From Lachnospiraceae bacterium 3-1 (lineage in GTDB: Bacteria > Bacillota > Clostridia > Lachnospirales > Lachnospiraceae), in contig KE159595.1 of the NCBI GenBank assembly GCA_000403255.2, positions 19,214 through 83,213 on the forward strand: a stretch of DNA of 64,000 bases, written 5' to 3'. Positions 24,748 to 33,094 of the stretch are shown here, piece by piece; the first letter of the stretch is position 1; the number at the start of each line of letters is the position of its first letter. Under the pieces are notes generated by a model. It was not told where the DNA came from. It saw nothing but the letters and a program-made list of their open reading frames with translations, and ran no database searches. The position numbers were made by a program, and so were the translations under genes.

Positions 24748-27533
24748 TGACAGAAAAAAAGAAAAAACAGCCGGCTGCGTTTGCGAGGGATAAAAATACT
24801 TTTGCTGACGGCAGTTCCGCAAAGGGAGATACTGTCGCAAAAAGGGCAAAACAAAAGCAGCCTGGCGCACACCAGCCGAGGGATGCAGATACCACTTCTG
24901 GACATAATGTCCAGAAGCCTCAGCAGCCGAAACCTTTTGAACACGATGCCAATAATTCTGCAAGGCGGGATGGCTTGAAGCCGGGAGGCAGATCAGGCAA
25001 TGCCGATATGTGGGAGAACCACAGCAGTTTTCATAGTGACACACGGAAAACAGCGGGGCAGAAAGCAAAGTCCAGTCAGGAAAAACGCAGACAGCAGGGG
25101 CAGTTTCAAAAGGAAAATAGCTTTACCGGGCAGAAAGAGAAGTTTGACTGTGATAATGCAGACGGCAAGAAAGAAAGCGGTTTTTCCCAGGAGCAGAACG
25201 CTTTTACGGAGCAGGGCGGCGGTGAACAGACTGGAGATACAAAGGAATTTAAGGACGATTACCGCCGCAGGGACACCTACCACCAAAGCGAAAAAAAGGG
25301 CAGATACCGCAGGCGGGAACATCAGGACAGGGAACGCACGAAAAAAAGTGATTCCGGGCGTGACTTCCAGACGAAGGATAACACCTTTACGGAAAACAAT
25401 TCCTTTACCGATGGCGCAGAACCGGAATTTCAGAGCAGCAAGAAATTAGAAAAGCTGCAAAAGAAAGCGGAGAAAGCCGGAAGAAAGACACAAGCCGCAA
25501 GGAAGAAGCTGCCGAAGAAAAAGGAATATTCCTTAGAGCGTGTCTTTGACGAAAAAACGGGCAGGGCAAAGTATATGCTGACTGCTGTGGTAAAGGAGAA
25601 ACCTTTCAAGGCGGACAATCCAGTAAAGCGGATGGCGGGCAGAACCGGATCGGAATTTACAAACATTGCGCACGGCAAGGTTGCCGAGGTGGAGAAAGAA
25701 AACTCCGGCGTGGAGGGCGCACACAAGACGGAGCAGAGGGCCGAGGATGCCTACCGCTTTGTGAAGCGGCATTATAAGAACAAGGAGCAGCGGCAGCGTG
25801 GGAAAGTGGCGAAGCTGGAGAAAAAGCAGTTTAAAAAGGAAGTCAATTTCCGCTACCAAAAGTTCCTGGAAGAAAACCCGGAAATGCAGGAAAAGACCTT
25901 AAAGAAGCAGCTCCAGAAACGGTTACAGAAACGGCGCATCAAGCGTGAGTACGCAAAGGCAAAGCGGGCGGGGCAGGCGGCGAAAAATACAAAGGAAGCG
26001 GCTGTAAAATCCGCCAGTTTCACCACAACCGTAGCGAAGAAAGTGCAGGAGATAGCGGCAAAACACGCTTCCTTCCTTGTTGCAGTCGGGGCGTTTGCGC
26101 TCCTGCTCATTATGATCATGACTTCCGTATCGTCCTGCGGGGCGATGTTCTCACAGGGGATGAGCGCTACGCTGGCAGGAAGCTATATGAGCGCCCCGGC
26201 AGAGATTGACGCTGCGGATTTAGCATTTTCGGAGCTGGAAATGGAATTGCAGAAAGAGATCGATTCCATAGAAACGGATTACCCGGACTATGACGAATAC
26301 CGCTATAACCTTGCTCCAATCGGGCATGACCCGTTTGCGCTCATCAGTTACCTCTCCGCAGTCCATACGGAATTTACGGCGGCGGACGTGCAGGGCGAGA
26401 TTGAAAGCCTTTTTGACGAAATGTATGAGCTGACCTTAAACCCGACAACGGAAACGAGGACAAGGACAGTAACCAAGACAGGCACACACACCGTCACAGA
26501 CCCGGTGACGGGGGAGGAAACCGAGGAGGAATATGAGTACGAGGAGGAAGAAGAATACACCGTAACCATACTGGAGGTCACGCTGACCGCTAAAAATTTA
26601 AACGTGGTGGCTGCCGGGCATATGGACAGCGAGCAGAAAGAAATCTATGCGCTCTATAATGAAACGCACGGGTTGACACAGCAGTTTTATACGCCGTTAA
26701 ATCTGTATTGGTACAATTATGTGAGCAGCTATTACGGCTACCGCATCAATCCGGTGACCGGAGCCAAGCAGCTCCACCGGGGCGTGGACATAGCAGTGCC
26801 GACAGGAACCACCGTCCTTGCGGCGATGGACGGAACGGTCACAGCCGCTGCCTATGACAGCTATTACGGGAATTATATCGTGATCGAGGACAGTAACGAC
26901 TACTGTACCAAGTATGCCCACATGGACACGCTAAGCGTCAGTGCGGGGCAGACTGTGAAACATGGGGATACCATAGGCACAACGGGGAACACGGGGAGCA
27001 GCTCCGGAAGCCACCTGCATATCGAATGCCAGTATAACGGGGAGTATTATAACCCGTTATTTTATTTTGAGGCAGGGGAGGGAACGCTTTACGGAGAAGC
27101 AGGTGCGCCGGGCAGCGGCGGGGGGAATGCCATACCGCCGGATTCCTATGATGACGCAACCGTACAGGCGCTTATGGAGGAAGCCGCAAGATATTTAGGC
27201 TATCCGTATGTATGGGGCGGCTCAAGCCCGTCCACAAGTTTCGACTGTTCCGGTTTTGTCTGCTGGGTATTCACCAACAGCGGGGTGCATAACCTGCCAC
27301 GGACTACGGCACAGGGCATTTATGACCAGTGTACTCCGGTTTCAGCAGCGGATGCAAAAGCGGGTGACATTATCTTTTTCACAGGCACTTATAATTCAGC
27401 CGGGGCGGTGAGCCATGTGGGGATTTACTGTGGGAATGGAACGATGATCCATTGCGGAGATCCAATCAGTTACGCAAACATCAACTCTTCCTACTGGCAG
27501 AGCCATTTTTATGCGTTTGGCAGATTAAATTAA
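24747..27533 (+). CDS. CD1108-family cell-wall hydrolase with M23 and NlpC/P60 domains
   Basis: A 928-residue protein. A long charged, repetitive cytoplasmic region (1-440) leads to a membrane helix (FLVAVGAFALLLIMIM, about 444-460). Outside follow an M23 LytM-type peptidase (YGYRINPVTGAKQLHRGVDI, then GSHLHIE) and an NlpC/P60 domain with FDCSGFVCW (catalytic Cys), HVGIYC (His) and MIHCGD. It would open peptidoglycan for the transfer channel, like Tn916 Orf14. ATG 24747 is chosen because GGAGG ends 7 bases upstream. Residues 50-57 contain one of the in-frame palindromes. Confidence 0.92.
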   Translation: MTEKKKKQPAAFARDKNTFADGSSAKGDTVAKRAKQKQPGAHQPRDADTTSGHNVQKPQQPKPFEHDANNSARRDGLKPGGRSGNADMWENHSSFHSDTRKTAGQKAKSSQEKRRQQGQFQKENSFTGQKEKFDCDNADGKKESGFSQEQNAFTEQGGGEQTGDTKEFKDDYRRRDTYHQSEKKGRYRRREHQDRERTKKSDSGRDFQTKDNTFTENNSFTDGAEPEFQSSKKLEKLQKKAEKAGRKTQAARKKLPKKKEYSLERVFDEKTGRAKYMLTAVVKEKPFKADNPVKRMAGRTGSEFTNIAHGKVAEVEKENSGVEGAHKTEQRAEDAYRFVKRHYKNKEQRQRGKVAKLEKKQFKKEVNFRYQKFLEENPEMQEKTLKKQLQKRLQKRRIKREYAKAKRAGQAAKNTKEAAVKSASFTTTVAKKVQEIAAKHASFLVAVGAFALLLIMIMTSVSSCGAMFSQGMSATLAGSYMSAPAEIDAADLAFSELEMELQKEIDSIETDYPDYDEYRYNLAPIGHDPFALISYLSAVHTEFTAADVQGEIESLFDEMYELTLNPTTETRTRTVTKTGTHTVTDPVTGEETEEEYEYEEEEEYTVTILEVTLTAKNLNVVAAGHMDSEQKEIYALYNETHGLTQQFYTPLNLYWYNYVSSYYGYRINPVTGAKQLHRGVDIAVPTGTTVLAAMDGTVTAAAYDSYYGNYIVIEDSNDYCTKYAHMDTLSVSAGQTVKHGDTIGTTGNTGSSSGSHLHIECQYNGEYYNPLFYFEAGEGTLYGEAGAPGSGGGNAIPPDSYDDATVQALMEEAARYLGYPYVWGGSSPSTSFDCSGFVCWVFTNSGVHNLPRTTAQGIYDQCTPVSAADAKAGDIIFFTGTYNSAGAVSHVGIYCGNGTMIHCGDPISYANINSSYWQSHFYAFGRLN
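24895..24917. repeat. In-frame 23-bp palindrome, copy 1 (SGHNVQK)
   Basis: Perfect arms CTTCTGGACAT and ATGTCCAGAAG around a central A, encoding TSGHNVQK in the CD1108-type protein. Confidence 0.9.
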
Positions 27534-27687
27534 GGGATAATTGTCTGATGATAATAAAGTTTGACAATATGAGAGTGAAATCTCAAGACTTTCTACTGTC
27601 TTATCATTTTAGCACAAAAGCGCTTGAAATGTAAGACTTTTTAAGATATTAAAAAAGCTTTTTTTCAGTGCAGAAAGGAGAACAAAT

Positions 27688-27981
27688 GTGACAAAGGAAC
27701 GGATTATAAAGGAGCTTTCCAAAGTCCGGAAGCAGCTTGCGGAATTGGAGGAAAAACAGAAGGATTTGGAGCGCCAGTTGCAGATGGCAGAGGATGCGGA
27801 GAAGATGAAATTCATTGAAAAGAATAAAATCTCTCTGGAACACCTGATCTTGCTGAATAAAGTCAGCGAGGAAGAAATATTGAGCCTGCTCCGCAAAAAG
27901 GAGCAGGAGGAACAGTTACAGCAACAGCAGACAGAAAGGGAGGCAGGAAGCCATGAACAGAAAAATGAAGTTACGTTATAG
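27688..27981 (+). CDS. DUF4315-family coiled-coil protein
   Basis: A 97-residue protein. The first 45 residues are a charged coiled coil (KELSKVRKQLAELEEKQKD, then LERQLQMAEDAEK), followed by LEHLILLNKVSEEEILSLL, the DUF4315 pattern. It always sits between the CD1108 hydrolase and CD1107 genes in CTn elements. The start is GTG 27688 after AAAGGAG; the ATG two bases earlier stops at once. Function unknown, probably structural for the transfer apparatus. Confidence 0.85.
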   Translation: MTKERIIKELSKVRKQLAELEEKQKDLERQLQMAEDAEKMKFIEKNKISLEHLILLNKVSEEEILSLLRKKEQEEQLQQQQTEREAGSHEQKNEVTL

Positions 27982-29638
27982 GGCAGTGTTATCGCTTATG
28001 TTATCCGCAGTTTTATTCTGTATGCCTGCGGCGGCGTTTTCCATGAACGGGAACAATGCCATTGATGCGAGGGCAGAGGACAGCTTGGAGAATGGTTCTG
28101 AGGAAGAAACAGAAAACGCCACAGGGGAGAACTCTACGGAGCAGGAAACAGCAGATCAGGAAACAACAGAGCAGGAAACAGAGGGCAGCACGGAGGGAAA
28201 TTCGGAGGAGCAGACAGGAAGCGGCACAGAGGGAGAATCGGAGGACGGAACCGTTTCAGGAAATGAAGTGCCTGAGCCGGAATGTACCTGTGAGAAAAAA
28301 TGCAGCGCCTATGATTCTGACAAAGACTGTGCGGTATGCGCCGCCGATTATAAGGATTGTAAGTATAAGATACCGAATGTGGTGATCCATATCAACAGTC
28401 CGGGCGGGTGGTACAACGAGAGAGCAACGGTGACTTTTTCTGTGTCCGACACGGGGCACACGGGGAATTTTGAACTGGCGAAGATTCAGGCAAAAGTCGG
28501 GCAGAATGGGAGCTGGACGGACGTGACGGAAGATAAGAAACTGGAGATTTCGGAGAACTGCACGGTCTATGTGCAGGTCACAGACCAGAAGGGCAATACA
28601 TATGAGCGGAGCAGGGCTGTCCGGTGCTTTGACACCACGAAGCCCACGCTCAATGCGGCGGTCAGCGACGGGCTGTTAAGTGTTCAGGTGCATGACACGG
28701 ATTCCGGCGCAAAGGCGGTCTATGTGAATGGGTATGAGTTTACGGAGCTGACCAACGGCACATTAAATATCCGTTTACAGCAGTTTGACGCAGGCTATGA
28801 GTATTTCACCATTTCCGCTATGGACAATGCCGGGAATATGTCGGAAGTCTACAAGACCAAAAACCCGTATTACAAAGACCCTGCCGATGAGAGCGACGAG
28901 AATCCGGCGAAGCAGCTCCCGGTGAGTGCCGAAGCCGCTAAACCGGGGAACGCCACAGGCACGGTCACAGAGCATACCAAAACGGACGGTGACGGGAACA
29001 CCGTTTCCCAGACACCGGAGGAACAGAAGAAACAGGAGTTTGCCAAAGCGGATGCGGCGGAAAAGGAGGAAAGCGGGGAGAAAGAAAAAGAACCGTCTGA
29101 GCAGGGAAAAGAATTTTATACAATCCAGACGGCATCGGACAAGGTTTTCTACCTCATCATTGACCGTGACGGGGAGGAAGAAATGGTGTACTTCCTTACG
29201 GAGATTACGGAAAATGACCTGTTAAACGCAACTTCCGACAACAGTGAAACCCTGCCGAAAAACTCCGCAGCTTTGGAATCGGCAATCCCTACAGAGGAAG
29301 GCGCACTGCCCAACAATAATGGGGAACAGCCGGAGGATACCGAACCGGCAGAGGAAAATGCAGGAGATACGGAAGATACCGAAAGTACGGAGGAACCGGA
29401 GCCGGAAGAAAAGGCAGAGCCGAACCCTCTTGTTTCCTATATCCTTATGGGCGCACTTGCAGTCGCCTTTATCGGCGGCGCTTATTATTTCAAGGTAGTC
29501 CGTAAAAAGAAAGAGGACTTCATCGAGGATGAAGATGAAGATGAGGATGGGGAAGATGAGGAGGAATACGAGAACGAGGAGGAAGAACCGGAGGACGGTT
29601 CCGATGATGATTTTTTTGAGGACAAGGAGGATGAATGA
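27953..29638 (+). CDS. CD1107-family surface protein (DUF4366)
   Basis: A 561-residue cell-surface protein. A signal peptide (VLSLMLSAVLFCMPAAAFS) leads into a Glu/Thr-rich low-complexity region, then a Cys cluster (CTCEKKCSAYDSDKDCAVCA), two Ig-like segments, and a near-C-terminal membrane helix (YILMGALAVAFIGGAYYF). The cytoplasmic tail is extremely acidic. DUF4366 corresponds to the KVFYLIIDRDGEEEMVYFLT block. It probably contacts the recipient or caps the channel. It overlaps DUF4315 by 29 bases and topB by one. Confidence 0.88.
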   Translation: MNRKMKLRYRAVLSLMLSAVLFCMPAAAFSMNGNNAIDARAEDSLENGSEEETENATGENSTEQETADQETTEQETEGSTEGNSEEQTGSGTEGESEDGTVSGNEVPEPECTCEKKCSAYDSDKDCAVCAADYKDCKYKIPNVVIHINSPGGWYNERATVTFSVSDTGHTGNFELAKIQAKVGQNGSWTDVTEDKKLEISENCTVYVQVTDQKGNTYERSRAVRCFDTTKPTLNAAVSDGLLSVQVHDTDSGAKAVYVNGYEFTELTNGTLNIRLQQFDAGYEYFTISAMDNAGNMSEVYKTKNPYYKDPADESDENPAKQLPVSAEAAKPGNATGTVTEHTKTDGDGNTVSQTPEEQKKQEFAKADAAEKEESGEKEKEPSEQGKEFYTIQTASDKVFYLIIDRDGEEEMVYFLTEITENDLLNATSDNSETLPKNSAALESAIPTEEGALPNNNGEQPEDTEPAEENAGDTEDTESTEEPEPEEKAEPNPLVSYILMGALAVAFIGGAYYFKVVRKKKEDFIEDEDEDEDGEDEEEYENEEEEPEDGSDDDFFEDKEDE

Positions 29639-29946
29639 TGGCAGTTTTAGTGGTAACGGAAAAGCCCAGTGTGGCACAGTCGATTGCCCATGTGGTCGGC
29701 GCTGGTGGGAGGAAAGACGGCTACATGGAGGGGAACGGCTATCTCGTTTCATGGTGCATCGGGCATCTGGTGGAGCTTGCACAGCCGGATGCCTATTCTG
29801 ACGCATGGAAAAAGTGGGATTATGAGAGCCTGCCCATGATACCGGAACAGTGGCAGACGGAAGTAAAAAGCGGCACGGCGGCGCAGTACAAGGTGCTGAA
29901 AAAACTGATGCACGATGACAGGGTTGACACAGTTGTGGAGGCCACG
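29638..29946 (+). pseudogene. topB: DNA topoisomerase III, N-terminal part, split
   Basis: The toprim start VLVVTEKPSVAQSIA is intact, followed by GHLVELAQPDAY. The frame reaches VVEAT, and then enters the inserted element, ending five codons later. AAGGAGG at 29624-29630 supports ATG 29638. The interruption falls exactly where the acidic TDAGREGE motif of the metal site would follow. It is rejoined in frame with the segment at 37445, so the gene would be restored by excision of the element. Confidence 0.92.
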
Positions 29947-30013
29947 GATGTTGGATAGTGCGGAGGGGTGACAAAAAAATACAAATAAGAAAGGGACTTC
30001 CTCAATACTTAAA

Positions 30014-30045
30014 AGGCTATGACAGCAACGGTTATAGTCTTTTTT
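30014..30045 (+). terminator. Terminator at the left end of element 3
   Basis: AGGCTATGAC pairs with GTTATAGTCT (two G:U pairs) over a 7-base loop, followed by TTTTT. It would stop topB read-through into the element. Confidence 0.6.
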
Positions 30046-30214
30046 CATGTGGTAATTACCGTAAAAAATGAACTCCTATTTGCACAAGTGGAGAAACACC
30101 CAACAATAGTATTCCGCAATCCAATCTCCCGACAATAAGCCGAAGAAAATCATTTATCAGTACCAAAACTAATCAATCATATCAATCAATCCATATCACA
30201 GGAGGGCAAAGACC

Positions 30215-30823
30215 ATGAATAATAAGCAGGAACAGCAGATTTTGGACTATTACAGCACCACCGACAAATATATCCATAGCAAGACACACTCTAATGCGCA
30301 TCAGACCGTATTCACCAAAGAAAGCGACAAATACCAGTGGCTTGTGTTGGAGCAGAAAAGCCAGTGTGAAGTCGAGGTAAGGCAGACCGACAATCATGGA
30401 ACAATCACATCAAGGGATAATTACGAACTGACAGGAAATCTCCCTAAGTGCGTGGGCGTGGAGCGTTTATGTGAGGGCGCAAATTTTCAGATACCTTTTA
30501 ACGCTGATGAAATCAACTTAATCTATCAGTTTGGGGAGCAGAGCAAAGCGGAAACGTGCGCCAGTCTGTCCGCTATTCTTCCGCAGATAAAGGACAGTGA
30601 CACAAAGCAAATAGTAAGCGATACTTTGAAGAAGTTAAATGCCCTGTCAGAAAAAACGTGTGCGGAACTGACCGCCACCACCAAAAGACGGAAACTGACC
30701 GAGCGTGACCATTCCATAAAGACAAGGTTAGCCAATGCAAAGGAGCAGGCAAAAAAGCTGACAGTTGCCGAGGGAAAACAGCACAGAACCCACAGCAAGG
30801 AAAAGGGGGATATGGCACTATGA
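30215..30823 (+). CDS. TTRAP-like protein with N-terminal domain, element 3
   Basis: A 202-residue protein. The N-terminal ~90 residues (YYSTTDKYIHSKTHSNAHQT, then YQWLVLEQKSQCEVE) form an unrecognised domain. From about residue 95 (FNADEINLIYQFGEQSKAET, then ERDHSIKTRLANAKEQ) it resembles the first half of the 9680 protein and the TTRAP family. GGAGGG precedes ATG. It overlaps the next gene by four bases (ATGA). Role in mobilization is inferred from context. Confidence 0.6.
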   Translation: MNNKQEQQILDYYSTTDKYIHSKTHSNAHQTVFTKESDKYQWLVLEQKSQCEVEVRQTDNHGTITSRDNYELTGNLPKCVGVERLCEGANFQIPFNADEINLIYQFGEQSKAETCASLSAILPQIKDSDTKQIVSDTLKKLNALSEKTCAELTATTKRRKLTERDHSIKTRLANAKEQAKKLTVAEGKQHRTHSKEKGDMAL

Positions 30824-31122
30824 AACTTTCACGATATGAGCAGGAAACGATTGTCAATTACAATGCAGGAGAACAGACCGCCACCCTCTACACAAGGGAT
30901 AAGGCGGTCATGCGGAAACTTGACACGCTTGTTGCCGACTTCCCCGACATATACAAATTGACAGAGCAGGACAAGATATCTAAAACCTATTCCTTTCCGA
31001 AATCACACGTCAGCTACCGCAAGCCGAGAACGGTCAGCATCGAACAGAGGGAGCGGGCAAGGCAGATGATGATTGCAAAAAATAAGGCAAAGGGCGATAA
31101 AGGGCGATTAAGCAAAATTTAA
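30820..31122 (+). CDS. Conserved small element protein of unknown function
   Basis: A 100-residue basic protein. It opens MKLSRYEQETIVNYNAGEQT, with ATLYTRDKAVMRKL and KTYSFPKSHVSYRKPRTVS after it, ending in a basic tail. I recognise it as a recurring partner of the preceding gene in related elements (often carrying RNA-binding-like basic ends) but cannot assign a domain. Translation is coupled to the gene upstream. A 140-base AT-rich gap follows. Confidence 0.55.
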   Translation: MKLSRYEQETIVNYNAGEQTATLYTRDKAVMRKLDTLVADFPDIYKLTEQDKISKTYSFPKSHVSYRKPRTVSIEQRERARQMMIAKNKAKGDKGRLSKI

Positions 31123-31261
31123 TGGAATTGTGTGTGTTGTTGTGGTAAAATATTCACATTGGGTAGTTTGACAAAAATATTGAAAAGCACTCAAAAGTTT
31201 ACATTCAGCAATCTTAACTTGCTATACATATTGTTAATAAAAAGATATAATAGGTGAGAAA

Positions 31262-31861
31262 ATGACAGCAGGCGAAAAATTAGCGTTGCTACGTGAGAAA
31301 AAAGGTATTACACAAGAAAAATTGTCTGAAATATTAAATGTATCCCGGCAGTCTGTTTCAAGATGGGAAACTAATATAAGTTTTCCTGAAACGGACAAAC
31401 TTATTAAATTAAGCAAATTATTTGAATGCAGTACTGATTTTCTGTTAAATGAAGATATTCAAGAAAATGCAGAAAACAGCATTGATGTATCCATTGATAA
31501 TTGCTATAAGTTTATATGCGAGTGTGGATATTTCTTTTTGGCAACATCATTTAATAACCAGCCAAAATTAAGACCTTTTGGTATGATTTATTCAAATAAA
31601 AAGGCATTATATATTGCTACAGATAAGCGGAAAAATGTTTATTCTGATTTAGTCGGAAATCCACAGATTGAAATAGCAAGCTATAATGTGAACACACGCA
31701 AATGGATAAGAGTTAATGGAAAAGCAGAAGTTGAAAATTCCATTATGATTAGGGACGAAATGATGAACAAATACCCTTTGCTAAAACAAAAATTTTTTGA
31801 TGAAACAGAAATGTTTCTTGCCATTTTCAAATTGATTATTGATAAAATTAGTATTTATTAA
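31262..31861 (+). CDS. XRE regulator fused to a pyridoxamine-oxidase-like domain
   Basis: A 199-residue fusion. Residues 1-70 are a clear HTH: GEKLALLREKKGITQEKLSE, then VSRQSVSRWETNISFPE, then LIKLSKLFECSTDFLL. From about residue 85 a flavin-binding split-barrel begins (FICECGYFFLATSFNNQPKL, then RPFGMIYSNKKALYIATDK, then NPQIEIASYN). The fusion could couple flavin or redox ligand binding to gene control. It reads toward a second stand-alone split-barrel gene 15 bases later. AT-rich cargo. Confidence 0.82.
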   Translation: MTAGEKLALLREKKGITQEKLSEILNVSRQSVSRWETNISFPETDKLIKLSKLFECSTDFLLNEDIQENAENSIDVSIDNCYKFICECGYFFLATSFNNQPKLRPFGMIYSNKKALYIATDKRKNVYSDLVGNPQIEIASYNVNTRKWIRVNGKAEVENSIMIRDEMMNKYPLLKQKFFDETEMFLAIFKLIIDKISIY

Positions 31862-31876
31862 ACATGGAGGATTAAA

Positions 31877-32314
31877 ATGGAAAAACTAACTTTGGAAACA
31901 AAGAAAATACTGAACGAGCGATTTAACAAGGACAGCATAATTGCTTTGGCAACGGTACAAGACGGAATGCCATATGTCCGTAATGTGAATGGATTTTATG
32001 AAGATAGTTCATTCTATGTGATTACATATGCACTTTCCAATAAAATGAAACAAATAGAAAAAAGTCCATATGTGGCAATTAGTGGCGACTGGTTTACTGC
32101 ACATGGAAAAGGAGTAAACTTAGGTTGGTTTTGCGCAGACAAAAATAGAAACATTGCCAAGAAACTAAGAGAGGCTTTTAAGGAGTGGATTGACAATGGA
32201 CACAATAATTTTGATGATGAAAATACTTGTATTCTTCGCATTGAATTGACGGACGGTGTTTTATTCTCACATGGAACAAGATATGATATAGATTTTTGTG
32301 ATAAGAGTTGTTGA
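31877..32314 (+). CDS. Pyridoxamine 5'-phosphate oxidase-family protein
   Basis: A 145-residue single-domain split-barrel protein (IIALATVQDGMPYVRNVNGF, then SFYVITYALSNKMKQIEKSP, then YVAISGDWFTAHGKG). This family binds FMN, F420 or heme-related ligands. ATGGAGGA lies just before the ATG. It forms an operon with the HTH fusion, which may be its regulator. Possible roles include reduction of a xenobiotic; nothing specific can be read. Confidence 0.82.
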   Translation: MEKLTLETKKILNERFNKDSIIALATVQDGMPYVRNVNGFYEDSSFYVITYALSNKMKQIEKSPYVAISGDWFTAHGKGVNLGWFCADKNRNIAKKLREAFKEWIDNGHNNFDDENTCILRIELTDGVLFSHGTRYDIDFCDKSC

Positions 32315-32446
32315 TGAATTAAAAATTTGTTTTTTGAAAACAGAATATTGTTTACCTTTAGGTAGCGGTTATCTTAACAGACAATCAGCTACCTTTTTTA
32401 TTTTCAGAACCTATCAACACAGCACAGAAAGAATGAGGTATCAGAA

Positions 32447-32788
32447 ATGATTGAGAGCAAACAGGAAATCAGCAAGGACTTAGAAAAAGCATTGCAGGCA
32501 TTGAAACAGGCGCAACAGCGTGTAGCCAATGAAAAGAAAAAACAGAACGAGAAGAAACGGAAAGCCGAGAACCACCACAAGTACATCATGGGCGGTATCA
32601 TTGTGAAGTATTTCCCCGACTGCTACCGCTATGACGAGGGCGAGTTAAACCGTATCTTGTCGGTTGCCTTACAGACAAGGGAGTGTCAGCAGATTATCTC
32701 TAAAATCAAAGCGGAAAGCCGAGAAACTGCTCCCCCACAAACCACTCTCCCCAATGCCGAAAACGAAAGCGAGGGCGGTACAGAATGA
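32447..32788 (+). CDS. DUF3847 mobilization-associated protein, element 3
   Basis: A 113-residue protein with an N-terminal coiled coil (DLEKALQALKQAQQRVANEK) and a very basic KKKQNEKKRKAE region, then YIMGGIIVKYFPDCYRYDEG. It is the counterpart of the 9390 protein and sits just before the relaxase and candidate oriT. Likely an auxiliary nicking protein (inference). Confidence 0.78.
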   Translation: MIESKQEISKDLEKALQALKQAQQRVANEKKKQNEKKRKAENHHKYIMGGIIVKYFPDCYRYDEGELNRILSVALQTRECQQIISKIKAESRETAPPQTTLPNAENESEGGTE

Positions 32789-32826
32789 CGAGGGCAACGG
32801 AACTGGAAAGCCGAGATAACGTATTC

Positions 32827-32890
32827 ACCCCGTTTACGGGGTGCGCACAGATATACCACCAGAGGTGGTATGTGCGCTCTCCGAGGGGCA
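32827..32890 (+). other. Candidate oriT of element 3
   Basis: Two hairpins lie side by side: ACCCCGT/ACGGGGT at 32827-32842 and TACCACC/GGTGGTA at 32854-32870, the latter also flanked by GCGCACA and TGTGCGC. The second is followed by TATGTGCGCTCTCC (32869-32882), matching 12 of 14 bases of the RSF1010-type nick region TAAGTGCGCCCTCC. The stretch 32789-33094 has further small hairpins and no convincing gene. The relaxase gene starts 200 bases downstream. Confidence 0.6.
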
Positions 32891-33094
32891 AGTTTCACTT
32901 GCATGGACTCCTGCGGAGGGCGTTGTCTGCCTTGCGGCAGCCAAAAGGGGAAACGACAATTCCCCTTCGCAAGCTGCGCTTGCTACTCCTTAGTGAACTT
33001 TGCGTTCAGACAAAAGCCAAAGTGCGGCTTTTATCTGCCCACAAAGTCTGTCCATGCGCTCCACTACCCTGTTGGCAGAATGTAGGTGTTGTGT

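Noticed and set aside
29222..29974. 250-codon minus-strand frame across CD1107 and topB
   Set aside because: Antisense of strongly acidic coding sequence; no start signal.
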